Below are positions 33,463 through 41,153 of a stretch of DNA of 64,000 nucleotides, in pieces. Under the pieces are notes generated by a model. That model ran no database searches and was not told where the DNA came from. It worked only from the letters and a program-made list of their open reading frames with translations. Made by a program: the position numbers and the translations under genes. The stretch covers positions 10,377,784 through 10,441,783 of the forward strand of contig CP136066.1 in NCBI GenBank assembly GCA_032622095.1. Direction: 5' to 3'. This DNA comes from Siphonodentalium dalli (taxonomy: Eukaryota > Mollusca > Scaphopoda > Gadilida > Siphonodentaliidae). Within the stretch, counting starts at the first letter, position 1; the number at the start of each line of letters is the position of its first letter.

Positions 33463-33951
33463 ATGGATCCGTTAACAGAATTTCTTCAGAGTGAGATATA
33501 CAGTAATCCTGTTGTACAGAATACATATGCGGCACCACAGTCAACAGGCCAAGCTAATACGACAATGACTATAGGTGGTGATACACTCATTTTAAAAGCG
33601 ATTTTAGATGAACTGAGATGTCTTCGCAGGGATATTGACGTGAAAACACAAGTAACGCATCAAGAAGTAAAAGTGAATCTTCGTTTCGTTGCAGAAGAGA
33701 TAGATATACCAATCAGGGTTCATGATGTTCAGAGATCGAAAGAACAGAAACAGATCAAAAAAGAAAAAATATTGGCGGCGAAAGAAAAAGAACCTAAAAG
33801 TATCATGAAGCCTTCTACTGAGACAAAAGTCAGATTTCGTCTTCCTTGTAAAGAATCTAAAGATACAGAGAAAAGTGATGAATTCGCAAAAGCTATCGGT
33901 TCTCATGGGAAAGATATGTCAAGATATAAGAAAAACACAAAACGATGTTAA
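33463..33951 (+). CDS. Lys/Glu-rich Polinton accessory protein (cassette 1)
   Basis: The start at 33463 (MDPLTEFLQSEIY) is preferred because the upstream ATG at 33409 overlaps the TATA box. The protein has 162 residues. The N-terminal half has an aliphatic/helical region (LILKAILDELRCLRRDID) and VNLRFVAEEIDIP. The C-terminal half is highly charged and Lys-rich (KEQKQIKKEKILAAKEKE) and ends in a basic tail (RYKKNTKRC). No known domain is recognised; a DNA- or RNA-binding or coiled-coil role is possible. It is divergently transcribed from the OTU-like gene and followed 22 nt after the stop by a histone-type stem-loop. It is not homologous to the plus gene of cassette 2. Confidence 0.7.
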   Translation: MDPLTEFLQSEIYSNPVVQNTYAAPQSTGQANTTMTIGGDTLILKAILDELRCLRRDIDVKTQVTHQEVKVNLRFVAEEIDIPIRVHDVQRSKEQKQIKKEKILAAKEKEPKSIMKPSTETKVRFRLPCKESKDTEKSDEFAKAIGSHGKDMSRYKKNTKRC

Positions 33952-33973
33952 AGTCAGATGATAATTTTAAAAC

Positions 33974-33989
33974 GGCCCTTTTCAGGGCC
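33974..33989 (+). terminator. Histone-type 3' stem-loop, cassette 1 plus gene
   Basis: AAAAC-GGCCCT-TTTC-AGGGCC-ACACACATTCCCC, starting 22 nt after the stop at 33951. The downstream 'ccccaaaaggttactctttca' is shared with the cassette 2 copy. Confidence 0.85.
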
Positions 33990-34199
33990 ACACACATTCC
34001 CCAAAAGGTTACTCTTTCAATGCTGAAAAATCAAAAACACGATTGTTCAATTTATATTTTATTCAACAACAAATATTTGCAAGTATATTTTGTTTTAAAT
34101 TATTCGTGGCGTGATTTTTTCAAAACAAAACATAGGGTACAAAGAACATTATTAGTTCTTAAGCAATGCTAAAAGTTTTTCTTTTTGAAAAAATTGGTT

Positions 34200-34215
34200 G
34201 GTCCTGAAAAGGACC
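34200..34215 (-). terminator. Histone-type stem-loop with compensatory change
   Basis: In gene sense GGTCCT-TTTC-AGGACC-AACC: both stem sides differ from GGCCCT/AGGGCC by a paired C-G to T-A change, so the stem is preserved. It is the second of two stem-loops 3' of the 34445-34257 gene. Confidence 0.8.
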
Positions 34216-34227
34216 GTTTTTGTTTTT

Positions 34228-34243
34228 GGCCCTGAAAAGGGCC
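34228..34243 (-). terminator. Histone-type 3' stem-loop, cassette 2 minus gene
   Basis: GGCCCT-TTTC-AGGGCC in gene sense, starting 13 nt after the stop of the 62-codon ORF. Confidence 0.83.
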
Positions 34244-34256
34244 GTTTTGTATGGCA

Positions 34257-34445
34257 TCAAAGTTCACGCCACGATTTTCTTTTGAGACTTTTGCTTTTGT
34301 TCCAACGCTGTTGTTTTTTGCATATTTGCATAACCAGTTTTGCACTGGCGGTTACTTCTTTTGCGTGTCCGCCCCGCATTATCTGGGGTGTTAGCCCTAT
34401 CGTTCCTCTTAGTATAGACATCAACGGTTCGGGGATTTCGGACAT
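34257..34445 (-). CDS. 62-residue basic Polinton protein with an adenain-like cleavage site
   Basis: The start is fixed by the same 'attct.cattcaaagATG' context as the OTU-like gene. The sequence is short and basic (CKKQQRWNKSKSLKRKSW) and contains IMRGGH. This fits the (M/I/L)-x-G-G|x pattern cut by adenovirus-type proteases, and such a protease is encoded at 47906. It could be a small processed DNA-binding virion or core protein; that is inference. An overlapping longer frame (34524-34264) starts within the duplicated promoter and is less likely. It is followed by two histone-type stem-loops. Confidence 0.5.
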   Translation of the reverse strand: MSEIPEPLMSILRGTIGLTPQIMRGGHAKEVTASAKLVMQICKKQQRWNKSKSLKRKSWREL

Positions 34446-35062
34446 CTTTGAATGCAGAATAAAAATTGTTCACGGCCGTGTTTGAACATATATTACGATT
34501 GCGCGGGCGGTAGAGAAAGCACATGTCGCATTGACGTTAAAAATGACAAATGCTTCCTGACGTTGTGTTTCTTTACAGTGCATTATCTGTAGTTTTCACT
34601 ATTTCGATATGTTATAGATTAAATTCATGATAGTATATGCAATTAATTAAGATGTTTTAACATATGAATTCATCTTCGTTCATAAACGATGACCAAGTAA
34701 AGTTATCGATTGTAATGATGAAAAAAAATGTTCAGTATGTTTTCTTGTGTTCAGTTTTATGTATAAAATATGTGCATCTCCAAAAACAAAACTAGAAAAA
34801 CATTCCATATTTTCCTAACGATATAACAAATATATCAAATCATGTTTACCAAATAATAGATAATGATCTAACGAAATAAAAAACATTTGTTTGATCGTTA
34901 TACAATAATGATCAAGAAAAATATGAATGCTGATCCGTCTCTGAAAAAACACAATGCCAGGAAACATTTGTCAATTTTAACGTCAATGCGACATGTGATT
35001 TCTCTACCGCCCGTGTCAAATGTATAAAAATATTTTCACTTTTTCAGTGAACTTCATTCATT
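34446..35062. promoter_or_regulatory. Bidirectional promoter, copy 2
   Basis: Near-identical to copy 1. The mirror arms at 34504-34552 and 34965-35013 match in inverse orientation at all but a couple of the 49 positions (cgggcggtagagaaa.cacatgtcgcattgacg...). The plus-side TATA box tataaaaat is at 35023. Each arm lies 10-30 bp upstream of the presumed core promoter, so the arms are probably the activating elements for each direction. Confidence 0.78.
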
Positions 35063-35413
35063 ATGCCGTCTCTAAAGAAATTTTTCAAGAAGCTATGGAG
35101 GAAGAGAGATTCGTCAGAGGAGACGAAAATCAGAACCTATAGGAAATGGCAGGATTCTCCTGAACAAAAGGTGGTGCAGAAACAGATGTTAACAGATTTT
35201 CTGGCTCGGCGACGACCATCGGCTGAAGTATGTGATCAAGAACCAAGCAATCTTGATCTCGTGGAGATCTTGTCACAGATCAAGAAGAAAGATCTGTGCA
35301 ATGCAGCGATTGACAGCTTCGCTCAGGCTGCTGCGGCGCACAGATCAAACCCTACTTGGTCTGTGACAATTAATCCCAACGGGATATATCCTGATTTGGC
35401 AGAATTTTTATGA
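35063..35413 (+). CDS. 116-residue Polinton accessory protein (cassette 2)
   Basis: It begins MPSLKKFFKKLWRKR, a basic amphipathic start, about 40 bp after the TATA box. The middle is charged (SSEETKIRTYRKW) and LDLVEILSQIKKKDLC looks helical. The end has a compact Ala-rich helix (AIDSFAQAAAAH) followed by WSVTINPNGIYPDL. No family is recognised. The gene has no similarity to the plus gene of cassette 1, although both promoters and 3' ends match. The stop is followed 18 nt later by a histone-type stem-loop. Confidence 0.7.
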   Translation: MPSLKKFFKKLWRKRDSSEETKIRTYRKWQDSPEQKVVQKQMLTDFLARRRPSAEVCDQEPSNLDLVEILSQIKKKDLCNAAIDSFAQAAAAHRSNPTWSVTINPNGIYPDLAEFL

Positions 35414-35431
35414 ATTCTGGAAAAGAAAAAC

Positions 35432-35447
35432 GGCCCTTTTCAGGGCC
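35432..35447 (+). terminator. Histone-type 3' stem-loop, cassette 2 plus gene
   Basis: AAAAAC-GGCCCT-TTTC-AGGGCC-ACCCA, the best match of the five to the metazoan histone consensus, including the ACCCA at the cleavage side. 'ccccaaaaaggttactctttc' follows. Confidence 0.9.
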
Positions 35448-35521
35448 ACCCACATTCCCCAAAAAGGTTACTCTTTCATAGCTGAAAAAAACAAAACAAA
35501 ACACGATTGTTCAATTCATAA

Positions 35522-35527
35522 TTTATT
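35522..35527 (-). terminator. AATAAA signal for the zinc-knuckle gene
   Basis: AATAAA on the minus strand, about 30 nt after the stop at 35559. This gene therefore appears to be polyadenylated, in contrast to the four stem-loop genes beside it. Confidence 0.6.
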
Positions 35528-35558
35528 CACAATATAATTTTCAAATGTTTGTATCGAT

Positions 35559-36143
35559 TCATTTATCTGTTTTTGGAATGTAGAATTGTCTCAGCTTCTT
35601 TTTCTTGGAAGTTTTCTTGGAATTTTCAAAATCTGGATGTTTATCTTCAGATTTGTTCTGTGAATCATTCGTAGGATCAACAGGTCGGGGTTGTTTGAAA
35701 ACATCTGATGTTGTAGACATCTCTTCAGTTTTGATAACTGCATTTTGTTCTTGTATTGTTACTGCTTGTAGACTTTTTTGTATAGTTTTCACATTTTTTT
35801 TGTCGTCGAAATCTGTTTTACATTGGAAGGACCAATGGGAGTCTTGTCCGCATTTGTAACAGTAACCATATGGTGGTTTCCAATTTTTATCAGCTTTGTT
35901 TTTCTCTTTTTTCTCTTGCCATTGCATTTTGTTACAAAATTTAAACAAATCAGTAGAGATCTGTCTCAATTCGACAAGATTATCTTGAATTTTTCTAGTC
36001 TGTAGTTGTGTAGATTTTTTTGAATCTTCTTTATGCAGCTCAATATAGCTCTCTTCAATAACTGCAGGCCTTGGTCTTTTTCTAACAATATCTTCTTCGC
36101 TGGCGGAGTCGTCTGAAACAGGTCTTTTGATTCTCTTAAACAT
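35559..36143 (-). CDS. CCHC zinc-knuckle protein of the Polinton
   Basis: 194 residues, starting MFKRIKRPVSDD. The N-terminus is basic, then acidic (DDSASEEDIV), with a KRPRP nuclear-localisation-like patch. Around residue 95 a single retroviral-type knuckle, CYKCGQDSHWSFQC (C-x2-C-x4-H-x4-C), suggests single-stranded nucleic acid binding. The C-terminus is Ser/Lys-rich with KTSKKKKLRQF. It is divergent from the polymerase gene, and its first 32 codons are an inverted copy of the polymerase leader. A role in DNA replication or virion nucleoprotein is plausible from the pairing, but not shown. Confidence 0.75.
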   Translation of the reverse strand: MFKRIKRPVSDDSASEEDIVRKRPRPAVIEESYIELHKEDSKKSTQLQTRKIQDNLVELRQISTDLFKFCNKMQWQEKKEKNKADKNWKPPYGYCYKCGQDSHWSFQCKTDFDDKKNVKTIQKSLQAVTIQEQNAVIKTEEMSTTSDVFKQPRPVDPTNDSQNKSEDKHPDFENSKKTSKKKKLRQFYIPKTDK

Positions 36144-36458
36144 TTTTGTCTTGAGTTTTTGTCAGCAAAAAATATTGCGACTGGCTTCTTCGGAGTTGAA
36201 GTGTAAAGTGTATAATTACACAATTTTAACACCTGCTTTTATAGCAGTCACGATGAAAAATGCTATAAAAGCAAGTGTAAAATTGTGTAATTATACACTT
36301 TACACTTCAACTCCGAAGAAGCCAGTCGCAATATTTTTTGCTGACAAAAACTCAAGACAAAAATGTTTAAGAGAATCAAAAGACCTGTTTAAGACGACTC
36401 CGCCAGCGAAGAAGATATTGTTAGAAAAAGACCAAGGCCTGCAGTTATTGAAGAGAGC
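36048..36458. promoter_or_regulatory. Palindromic bidirectional promoter plus copied N-terminal codons
   Basis: Arms 36048-36246 and 36261-36458 are near-perfect inverse copies around a 14-bp spacer. Each arm contains a TATA box (gctataaaagca), ~95 bp of leader and the first 32 codons of a gene (zinc-knuckle protein to the left, polymerase to the right). Differences are few: one indel, a leader substitution, and a C-to-A change that turns a serine codon into TAA (36390-36392) on the polymerase side. Confidence 0.88.
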
Positions 36459-36461
36459 GAA

Positions 36462-36659
36462 ATGGAAACTGATAGGGCAGAAAGTGAAGAGAGCGATATG
36501 GAAACTGATAGGGCAGAAAGTGAAGAGAGCGATATGGAAACTGATAGGGCAGAAAGTGAAGAGAGCGAGATGGAAACTGATAGGGCAGAAAGTGAAGAGA
36601 GCGATATGAAAACTGATAGGGCAGAAAGTGAAGAGAGCGATATGGAAACTGATGGAGGC
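36462..36659 (+). repeat. 36-bp tandem repeat in the polymerase N-terminus
   Basis: Six in-frame copies of atggaaactgatagggcaga-type units encode METDRAESEESD, with E/K and D/E variants. This is likely a disordered acidic tail. Confidence 0.9.
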
Positions 36660-39600
36660 GAAAGTGAAGAAAGTTCTAGTGATGGTCAGATTGGACGCGG
36701 TCGAAGACAGAATAGAGAAATTGGTGGGAAGAGAAAGAGAAGTCTGGCTAGAGAGCGTGTTGTGTTCAATCCAACAAAATATTTCAAATTGGAGCTGAAC
36801 TCGGAGAAATTTTCCAGAAAATTTAAATCAGCATCACGACAATTTGGTGTGAAATTCGAGAAATTTACAGATCCAATCGAAAACATTCCAGAGATATTTG
36901 AGAAGTTGACAGAAGAATTGAAACAGAAATGTTCAGCAAATGAGAAGACAAGAATCAGAGTTACGATAAATCATCCAGGACTTGATATGAGCATTTTCAT
37001 TCCATTCACAAAAGCCAGTGAATTGAATGGCGGGACACTTATGGATAATATTCAAAATGTGGTTCAATCAAATGCAGACTTTACAATTCATGACGGTGCA
37101 CTCAATTTCGAAATCTTCGTTACAGATATTCCGGAAGGTGGTACACGACACTCACTACATTATGGACCATTTGCAGACAAGAACAAGCTTACAAAAGTGA
37201 AAAGAAGTATTGTCCGGATTGAAAATGCTGATGATGTTATGTGTATGGCAAGATCTATTGTCGTCGGAATGTGTAAGGCAGATAGTGATGGATCTGCGTG
37301 CTGGTCAAAGAAATGGAAAAGAATAAGACAATCAATATACACAGCACAAACAGATGCAGCAAAAAATCTACTCAACCGTGCTGGTATTCCACACGATACA
37401 GTTTGCAGTATCAATGAGTTCCACAAGATTCAAGAAATATTGTATCCAGAATATGTTGTGAAAATTCACAATGAATTTGCTGGTGCTGGATTTCTATTTG
37501 AACCTGCAGAAATGTGTTCGGAGAGCAAATGTGTACACATCTACTACAACAACAATCACTTCGACACCATAACATCAATCAAAGGATTTCTAGGCACCAA
37601 CTACTACTGCGAATTCTGTGACATTGGATTCAAAAGTCGTGGCGATCATCGATGCAGATTTGTTTGTGCATGCTGGTCATTGACACAGTGTAATTTCACA
37701 AATTTGGTGAAGTGTAGAACGTGTCGACGATCATTCAGAAGTAAATCTTGTTTCGACAACCATTTGAAGACGGAAGGAAAACAGAAAAGAAAAATATGTG
37801 ATTTGGTTCAACTATGCAACAATTGTGATGAAGAAATTCTCATCAATAAATCATCCAGACATATATGTGCGGGGTTGAAGAAATGCAAACATTGCAAAGA
37901 AATCGTTGAAGCAGATCACAGATGCTACATTCCAAAATATGAATCACCGGAAAAGAAACCTGCAAAGATTCCATATGTATTCTTTGACTTTGAATGCAGA
38001 CAAGACACAGGTGTTCATATTCCAAACTTCTGTGTTGCACATACCGCTTGTGGAGATTGCATGTGCAAACCAATCGAAGAAAAATGTGAAACATGCGGAC
38101 CGGATTCCAGAGAATTTGTATTCAAGGGTGACAACGTTTTAACAGACTTCACAAACTGGTTATTCCATCAAGATCACAAAGGATGTGTTGCAATAGCACA
38201 TAATGCTCAGGGATACGATGCACAGTTTCTACTTCAAGCACTCATACAAAGTGGAATTCATAAACCAGAACTGATCATGAATGGAAACAAAATTCTCAGT
38301 TTAAAATGCAACAGCGTGAAAGTTATTGATTCTCTGAGTTTTCTGATGATGCCGCTTTCAAAATTTCCACAAACTTTTCAGCTGAATGAGATGGCAAAAG
38401 GACACTTTCCACATTGGGCGAATTCACCAAAGTTTCAAAATTACATTGGACCTTACTTGGCTTGTGATTACTACAAACCAGATATGATGAGCGTGGAAAA
38501 TCGAGAGAAATTCTTTGAATGGTACAATGAGAAAATAGAAAATTATGCGATATTCAACTTCCAAGAAGAGATAGAGAAGTACTGCAAATCAGACGTGGAT
38601 ATTCTTCGCCGTGGATGTGGAAAATTCAGGAAATACATATTGGAAACAGAACAGATTGACCCGTTCATTGAGTCAATAACATTGGCACAAGTTTGCAATT
38701 TGGCATGGAGGAAGAATTCAATGCCAGAAAAAACAATTGGAATCATTCCAGATGGTGGATATCCATGTGCTAAAAACTATTCCATGAAAGCGATACGTTG
38801 GCTTCAACACCTATCATTGTCACGTTTGATAACAATCAAACATGCTTTGAATGGAGGAGAAATCAAGATTGGTGGACACTACGTCGATGGATATGAGGAA
38901 GCCACAAGAACAGTTTTTGAGATGAATGGATGTCTGTTTCATGGATGTCCAAAATGTTACAACACCAGACATTACAAGAATCCTTATACGATGCTCACCA
39001 TGGAAGAATTATATACAAGAACTCAACAGAAGAAAGATGAACTGGAAAGTCTTGGTTACAGAGTTGAATCAATTTGGGAGCATCAGATCGACGAAAGAAT
39101 GAAATCGGATGTGAAATTCAAACAACAAATGGAATCTTTCTACAAACATCGAGACCCTATTTTGCAAAGAGAAGCGTTGTTTGGTGGACGTACAAATGCC
39201 ATCAAATTGTACGAGGAAATTGATCAAGATTCCACAAAAGAAATCAAGTTTATCGATGTGTGTTCGTTGTATCCATTTTGCAACAAATATAAATTCTACC
39301 CTGTTGGACATCCAGAAATTTTGAGCCAAGAGCAGATCGATCAAGAACACATTAGAGACTATGCGGGACTTATTAAATGTACAATTTTACCACCATCGAA
39401 ATTGTATATTCCAGTTCTACCGATTCATTGTAACAAGAAAATGGTTTTTACTTTGTGTAACACTTGTGCCATCAATGAGGACGAGACATGTAACCATTCA
39501 GAAGAAGATCGAGCTATAACCGGAGTGTGGACCACGCCAGAATTATTCAAAGCAATGGATGTTGGCTACAAAATACTTGATGTGCACCAAATTTGGCATT

Positions 39601-40508
39601 GGACAGATTGGACAGATGAAATATACAAATCCTATATCGATAAACATCTAAAGATCAAACAGGAATGTAGTGGTTATCCATTTGGTGTTGAGACAGAAGA
39701 ACAGAAACAAAAGTTTGTACAGGATTATTATGCAGCTGAGGGTATAAATTTGGAGAACATCGAGAAGAATCCAGGAAAACGTCAAATATCTAAAATTATG
39801 ATTAATTGTATATGGGGTAAGAATGCACAAAGAAATCTTATGTCAAAAACAGAGTATGTGGATAAACCATCACGTTATTTTGAATTGCTTAATAGTAACA
39901 ATATAATTGTTCAAAATGTTACACTTCTTGATGGTGACAAATTCATTCTGGTAAATTATGTTGATATCTTAGATAATATTGAACCTCATCATTCAGCAAA
40001 TGTTGTTGTTGCTTCTTTTGTTACAGCGTATGCAAGATTACAATTGTATAAAGTTTTAGAAAAACTTGGAGATAGAGTGCTGTATTTTGATACAGACAGC
40101 TGTATGTATGTCAGTGATCCATCAAAGAAGAACATCAAAACTATCGAAGGAAGATTGGGGAAATGGAGCGACGAACATCCAGATGCAAAGATTGTCAAAT
40201 TTGTTGGACTTGGGCCAAAGAACTACGGATATGAATACATCAAAGATGGGGTAAGATACACCAAATGTAAGGTAAAAGGTATCACTCTTGATTACAGCAC
40301 AAGTCAAAAAGTTAATTTTGAAACAATGGTACAATGTGTTAATGATCGTGAAAATTTCAAAACTGTTGTTGAGTATCCTTCCAGAATTAAAAGACAAAAG
40401 AACCATCAACTGATTAGTGAGTGTCAAACCAAAACTTGCAGATCGGTGTACACAAAACGAAAACTCGTCAATGGTATTCATACATATCCATACGGATGGA
40501 GATGTTGA
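36462..40508 (+). CDS. polB: Protein-primed family B DNA polymerase
   Basis: 1348 residues from the ATG at 36462. A more upstream ATG (36363) lies in the same frame and is the natural match to the divergent gene, but it is cut by TAA at 36390. The N-terminus holds six acidic METDRAESEESD repeats. A Cys/His-rich region (about residues 385-490) precedes the 3'-5' exonuclease: FFDFEC (D509/E511), NAQGYD (N581, D586), YCKSDVDIL (D711). The polymerase domain has motif A DVCSLYP (D932), motif B K1111...NCIWG, and motif C YFDTDS (D1210/D1212). All catalytic residues are present, so it should be active. It replicates the element by protein priming in the nucleus, by family knowledge. Confidence 0.96.
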   Translation: METDRAESEESDMETDRAESEESDMETDRAESEESEMETDRAESEESDMKTDRAESEESDMETDGGESEESSSDGQIGRGRRQNREIGGKRKRSLARERVVFNPTKYFKLELNSEKFSRKFKSASRQFGVKFEKFTDPIENIPEIFEKLTEELKQKCSANEKTRIRVTINHPGLDMSIFIPFTKASELNGGTLMDNIQNVVQSNADFTIHDGALNFEIFVTDIPEGGTRHSLHYGPFADKNKLTKVKRSIVRIENADDVMCMARSIVVGMCKADSDGSACWSKKWKRIRQSIYTAQTDAAKNLLNRAGIPHDTVCSINEFHKIQEILYPEYVVKIHNEFAGAGFLFEPAEMCSESKCVHIYYNNNHFDTITSIKGFLGTNYYCEFCDIGFKSRGDHRCRFVCACWSLTQCNFTNLVKCRTCRRSFRSKSCFDNHLKTEGKQKRKICDLVQLCNNCDEEILINKSSRHICAGLKKCKHCKEIVEADHRCYIPKYESPEKKPAKIPYVFFDFECRQDTGVHIPNFCVAHTACGDCMCKPIEEKCETCGPDSREFVFKGDNVLTDFTNWLFHQDHKGCVAIAHNAQGYDAQFLLQALIQSGIHKPELIMNGNKILSLKCNSVKVIDSLSFLMMPLSKFPQTFQLNEMAKGHFPHWANSPKFQNYIGPYLACDYYKPDMMSVENREKFFEWYNEKIENYAIFNFQEEIEKYCKSDVDILRRGCGKFRKYILETEQIDPFIESITLAQVCNLAWRKNSMPEKTIGIIPDGGYPCAKNYSMKAIRWLQHLSLSRLITIKHALNGGEIKIGGHYVDGYEEATRTVFEMNGCLFHGCPKCYNTRHYKNPYTMLTMEELYTRTQQKKDELESLGYRVESIWEHQIDERMKSDVKFKQQMESFYKHRDPILQREALFGGRTNAIKLYEEIDQDSTKEIKFIDVCSLYPFCNKYKFYPVGHPEILSQEQIDQEHIRDYAGLIKCTILPPSKLYIPVLPIHCNKKMVFTLCNTCAINEDETCNHSEEDRAITGVWTTPELFKAMDVGYKILDVHQIWHWTDWTDEIYKSYIDKHLKIKQECSGYPFGVETEEQKQKFVQDYYAAEGINLENIEKNPGKRQISKIMINCIWGKNAQRNLMSKTEYVDKPSRYFELLNSNNIIVQNVTLLDGDKFILVNYVDILDNIEPHHSANVVVASFVTAYARLQLYKVLEKLGDRVLYFDTDSCMYVSDPSKKNIKTIEGRLGKWSDEHPDAKIVKFVGLGPKNYGYEYIKDGVRYTKCKVKGITLDYSTSQKVNFETMVQCVNDRENFKTVVEYPSRIKRQKNHQLISECQTKTCRSVYTKRKLVNGIHTYPYGWRC

Positions 40509-40524
40509 GTCATTTCATGTCAAG

Positions 40525-41031
40525 ATGTTGGCAGGAGTAGTACCTCCAGAAATTGCTGAGAAGATTTATGGATATTTGGTGGCACAGTCAACGCTTATTC
40601 CAGAGATAAAGAAGGAATTACAAGAAGTCTGGTTTGAAAGAGAAAAGAAAGCAATACTACGATGCTGTGATGTCGGCGAATGTTTACAGAGATTGGCCTA
40701 TCTTGAGTCAAGTATATCTTCTCATTTCTCTCAAAAATATATTGAATCATTTATTAAATTCAAAACATTTTTTCTCATTGAAAAAATATCTGATTTTTGG
40801 ACATTTGGTGGTGATCAACACCATTTAGATTTAGATTTAGGAACTTTTGATGAACATGACTATATTCATTATACAAAGTATGAAGATCATTTTCCTCTTG
40901 CTGGGGGAACTTTTGAATCAGTTCCTAGGATCTATGGGTATTTGTTAACAAAAAAATGTCAACATATGCAAAAATTAAAAACATTTTGGGGGATGATTTT
41001 TTTATTTACAGAACAAAGTACAGAAGAATAG
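40525..41031 (+). CDS. Polinton protein of unknown function
   Basis: The ATG at 40525 lies 16 bp after the polymerase stop; upstream ATGs would overlap it. The 168-residue product begins MLAGVVPPEIAEKIYGYL, with predicted helices and a Glu/Lys-rich segment, followed by acidic HLDLDLGTFDEHDY. No domain is recognised. The last ~75 bp overlap another short frame. Its position between polymerase and packaging ATPase suggests a replication or early role; no more can be said. Confidence 0.6.
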   Translation: MLAGVVPPEIAEKIYGYLVAQSTLIPEIKKELQEVWFEREKKAILRCCDVGECLQRLAYLESSISSHFSQKYIESFIKFKTFFLIEKISDFWTFGGDQHHLDLDLGTFDEHDYIHYTKYEDHFPLAGGTFESVPRIYGYLLTKKCQHMQKLKTFWGMIFLFTEQSTEE

Positions 41032-41120
41032 AAGACTATGATAATTGGATTATTGAAATGTATGGAAATATTTACAGCTTTGGAGATTTCTCTTTAAGAA
41101 CTAAATTCACACGTCGTTAA
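40956..41120 (+). CDS. Small overlapping ORF, 54 residues
   Basis: It starts with an ATG in a good A-rich context at 40956 and continues past the stop of the previous gene. The product contains DDFFIYRTKYRRI and ends SLRTKFTRR, which looks like real coding composition (Tyr, Arg, Asp, Trp). It could be a separate small gene or the frameshifted end of the preceding one; the choice is open. Confidence 0.45.
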   Translation: MSTYAKIKNILGDDFFIYRTKYRRIEDYDNWIIEMYGNIYSFGDFSLRTKFTRR

Positions 41121-41153
41121 GTTCACTCTCTGATTAGACATCAAAGTGACAAC

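Noticed and set aside
34264-34524. 86-codon minus ORF MCFLYRPRNRN...
   Set aside because: Its N-terminus is encoded in the duplicated promoter and shared with cassette 1 by descent of the promoter; the conserved start context supports the shorter ORF at 34445 instead.
36127-36609. 160-codon plus-strand ORF across the polymerase promoter
   Set aside because: It runs through the palindrome and then the METDRAESEESD repeat in a wrong frame; the real gene is in the frame starting at 36462.
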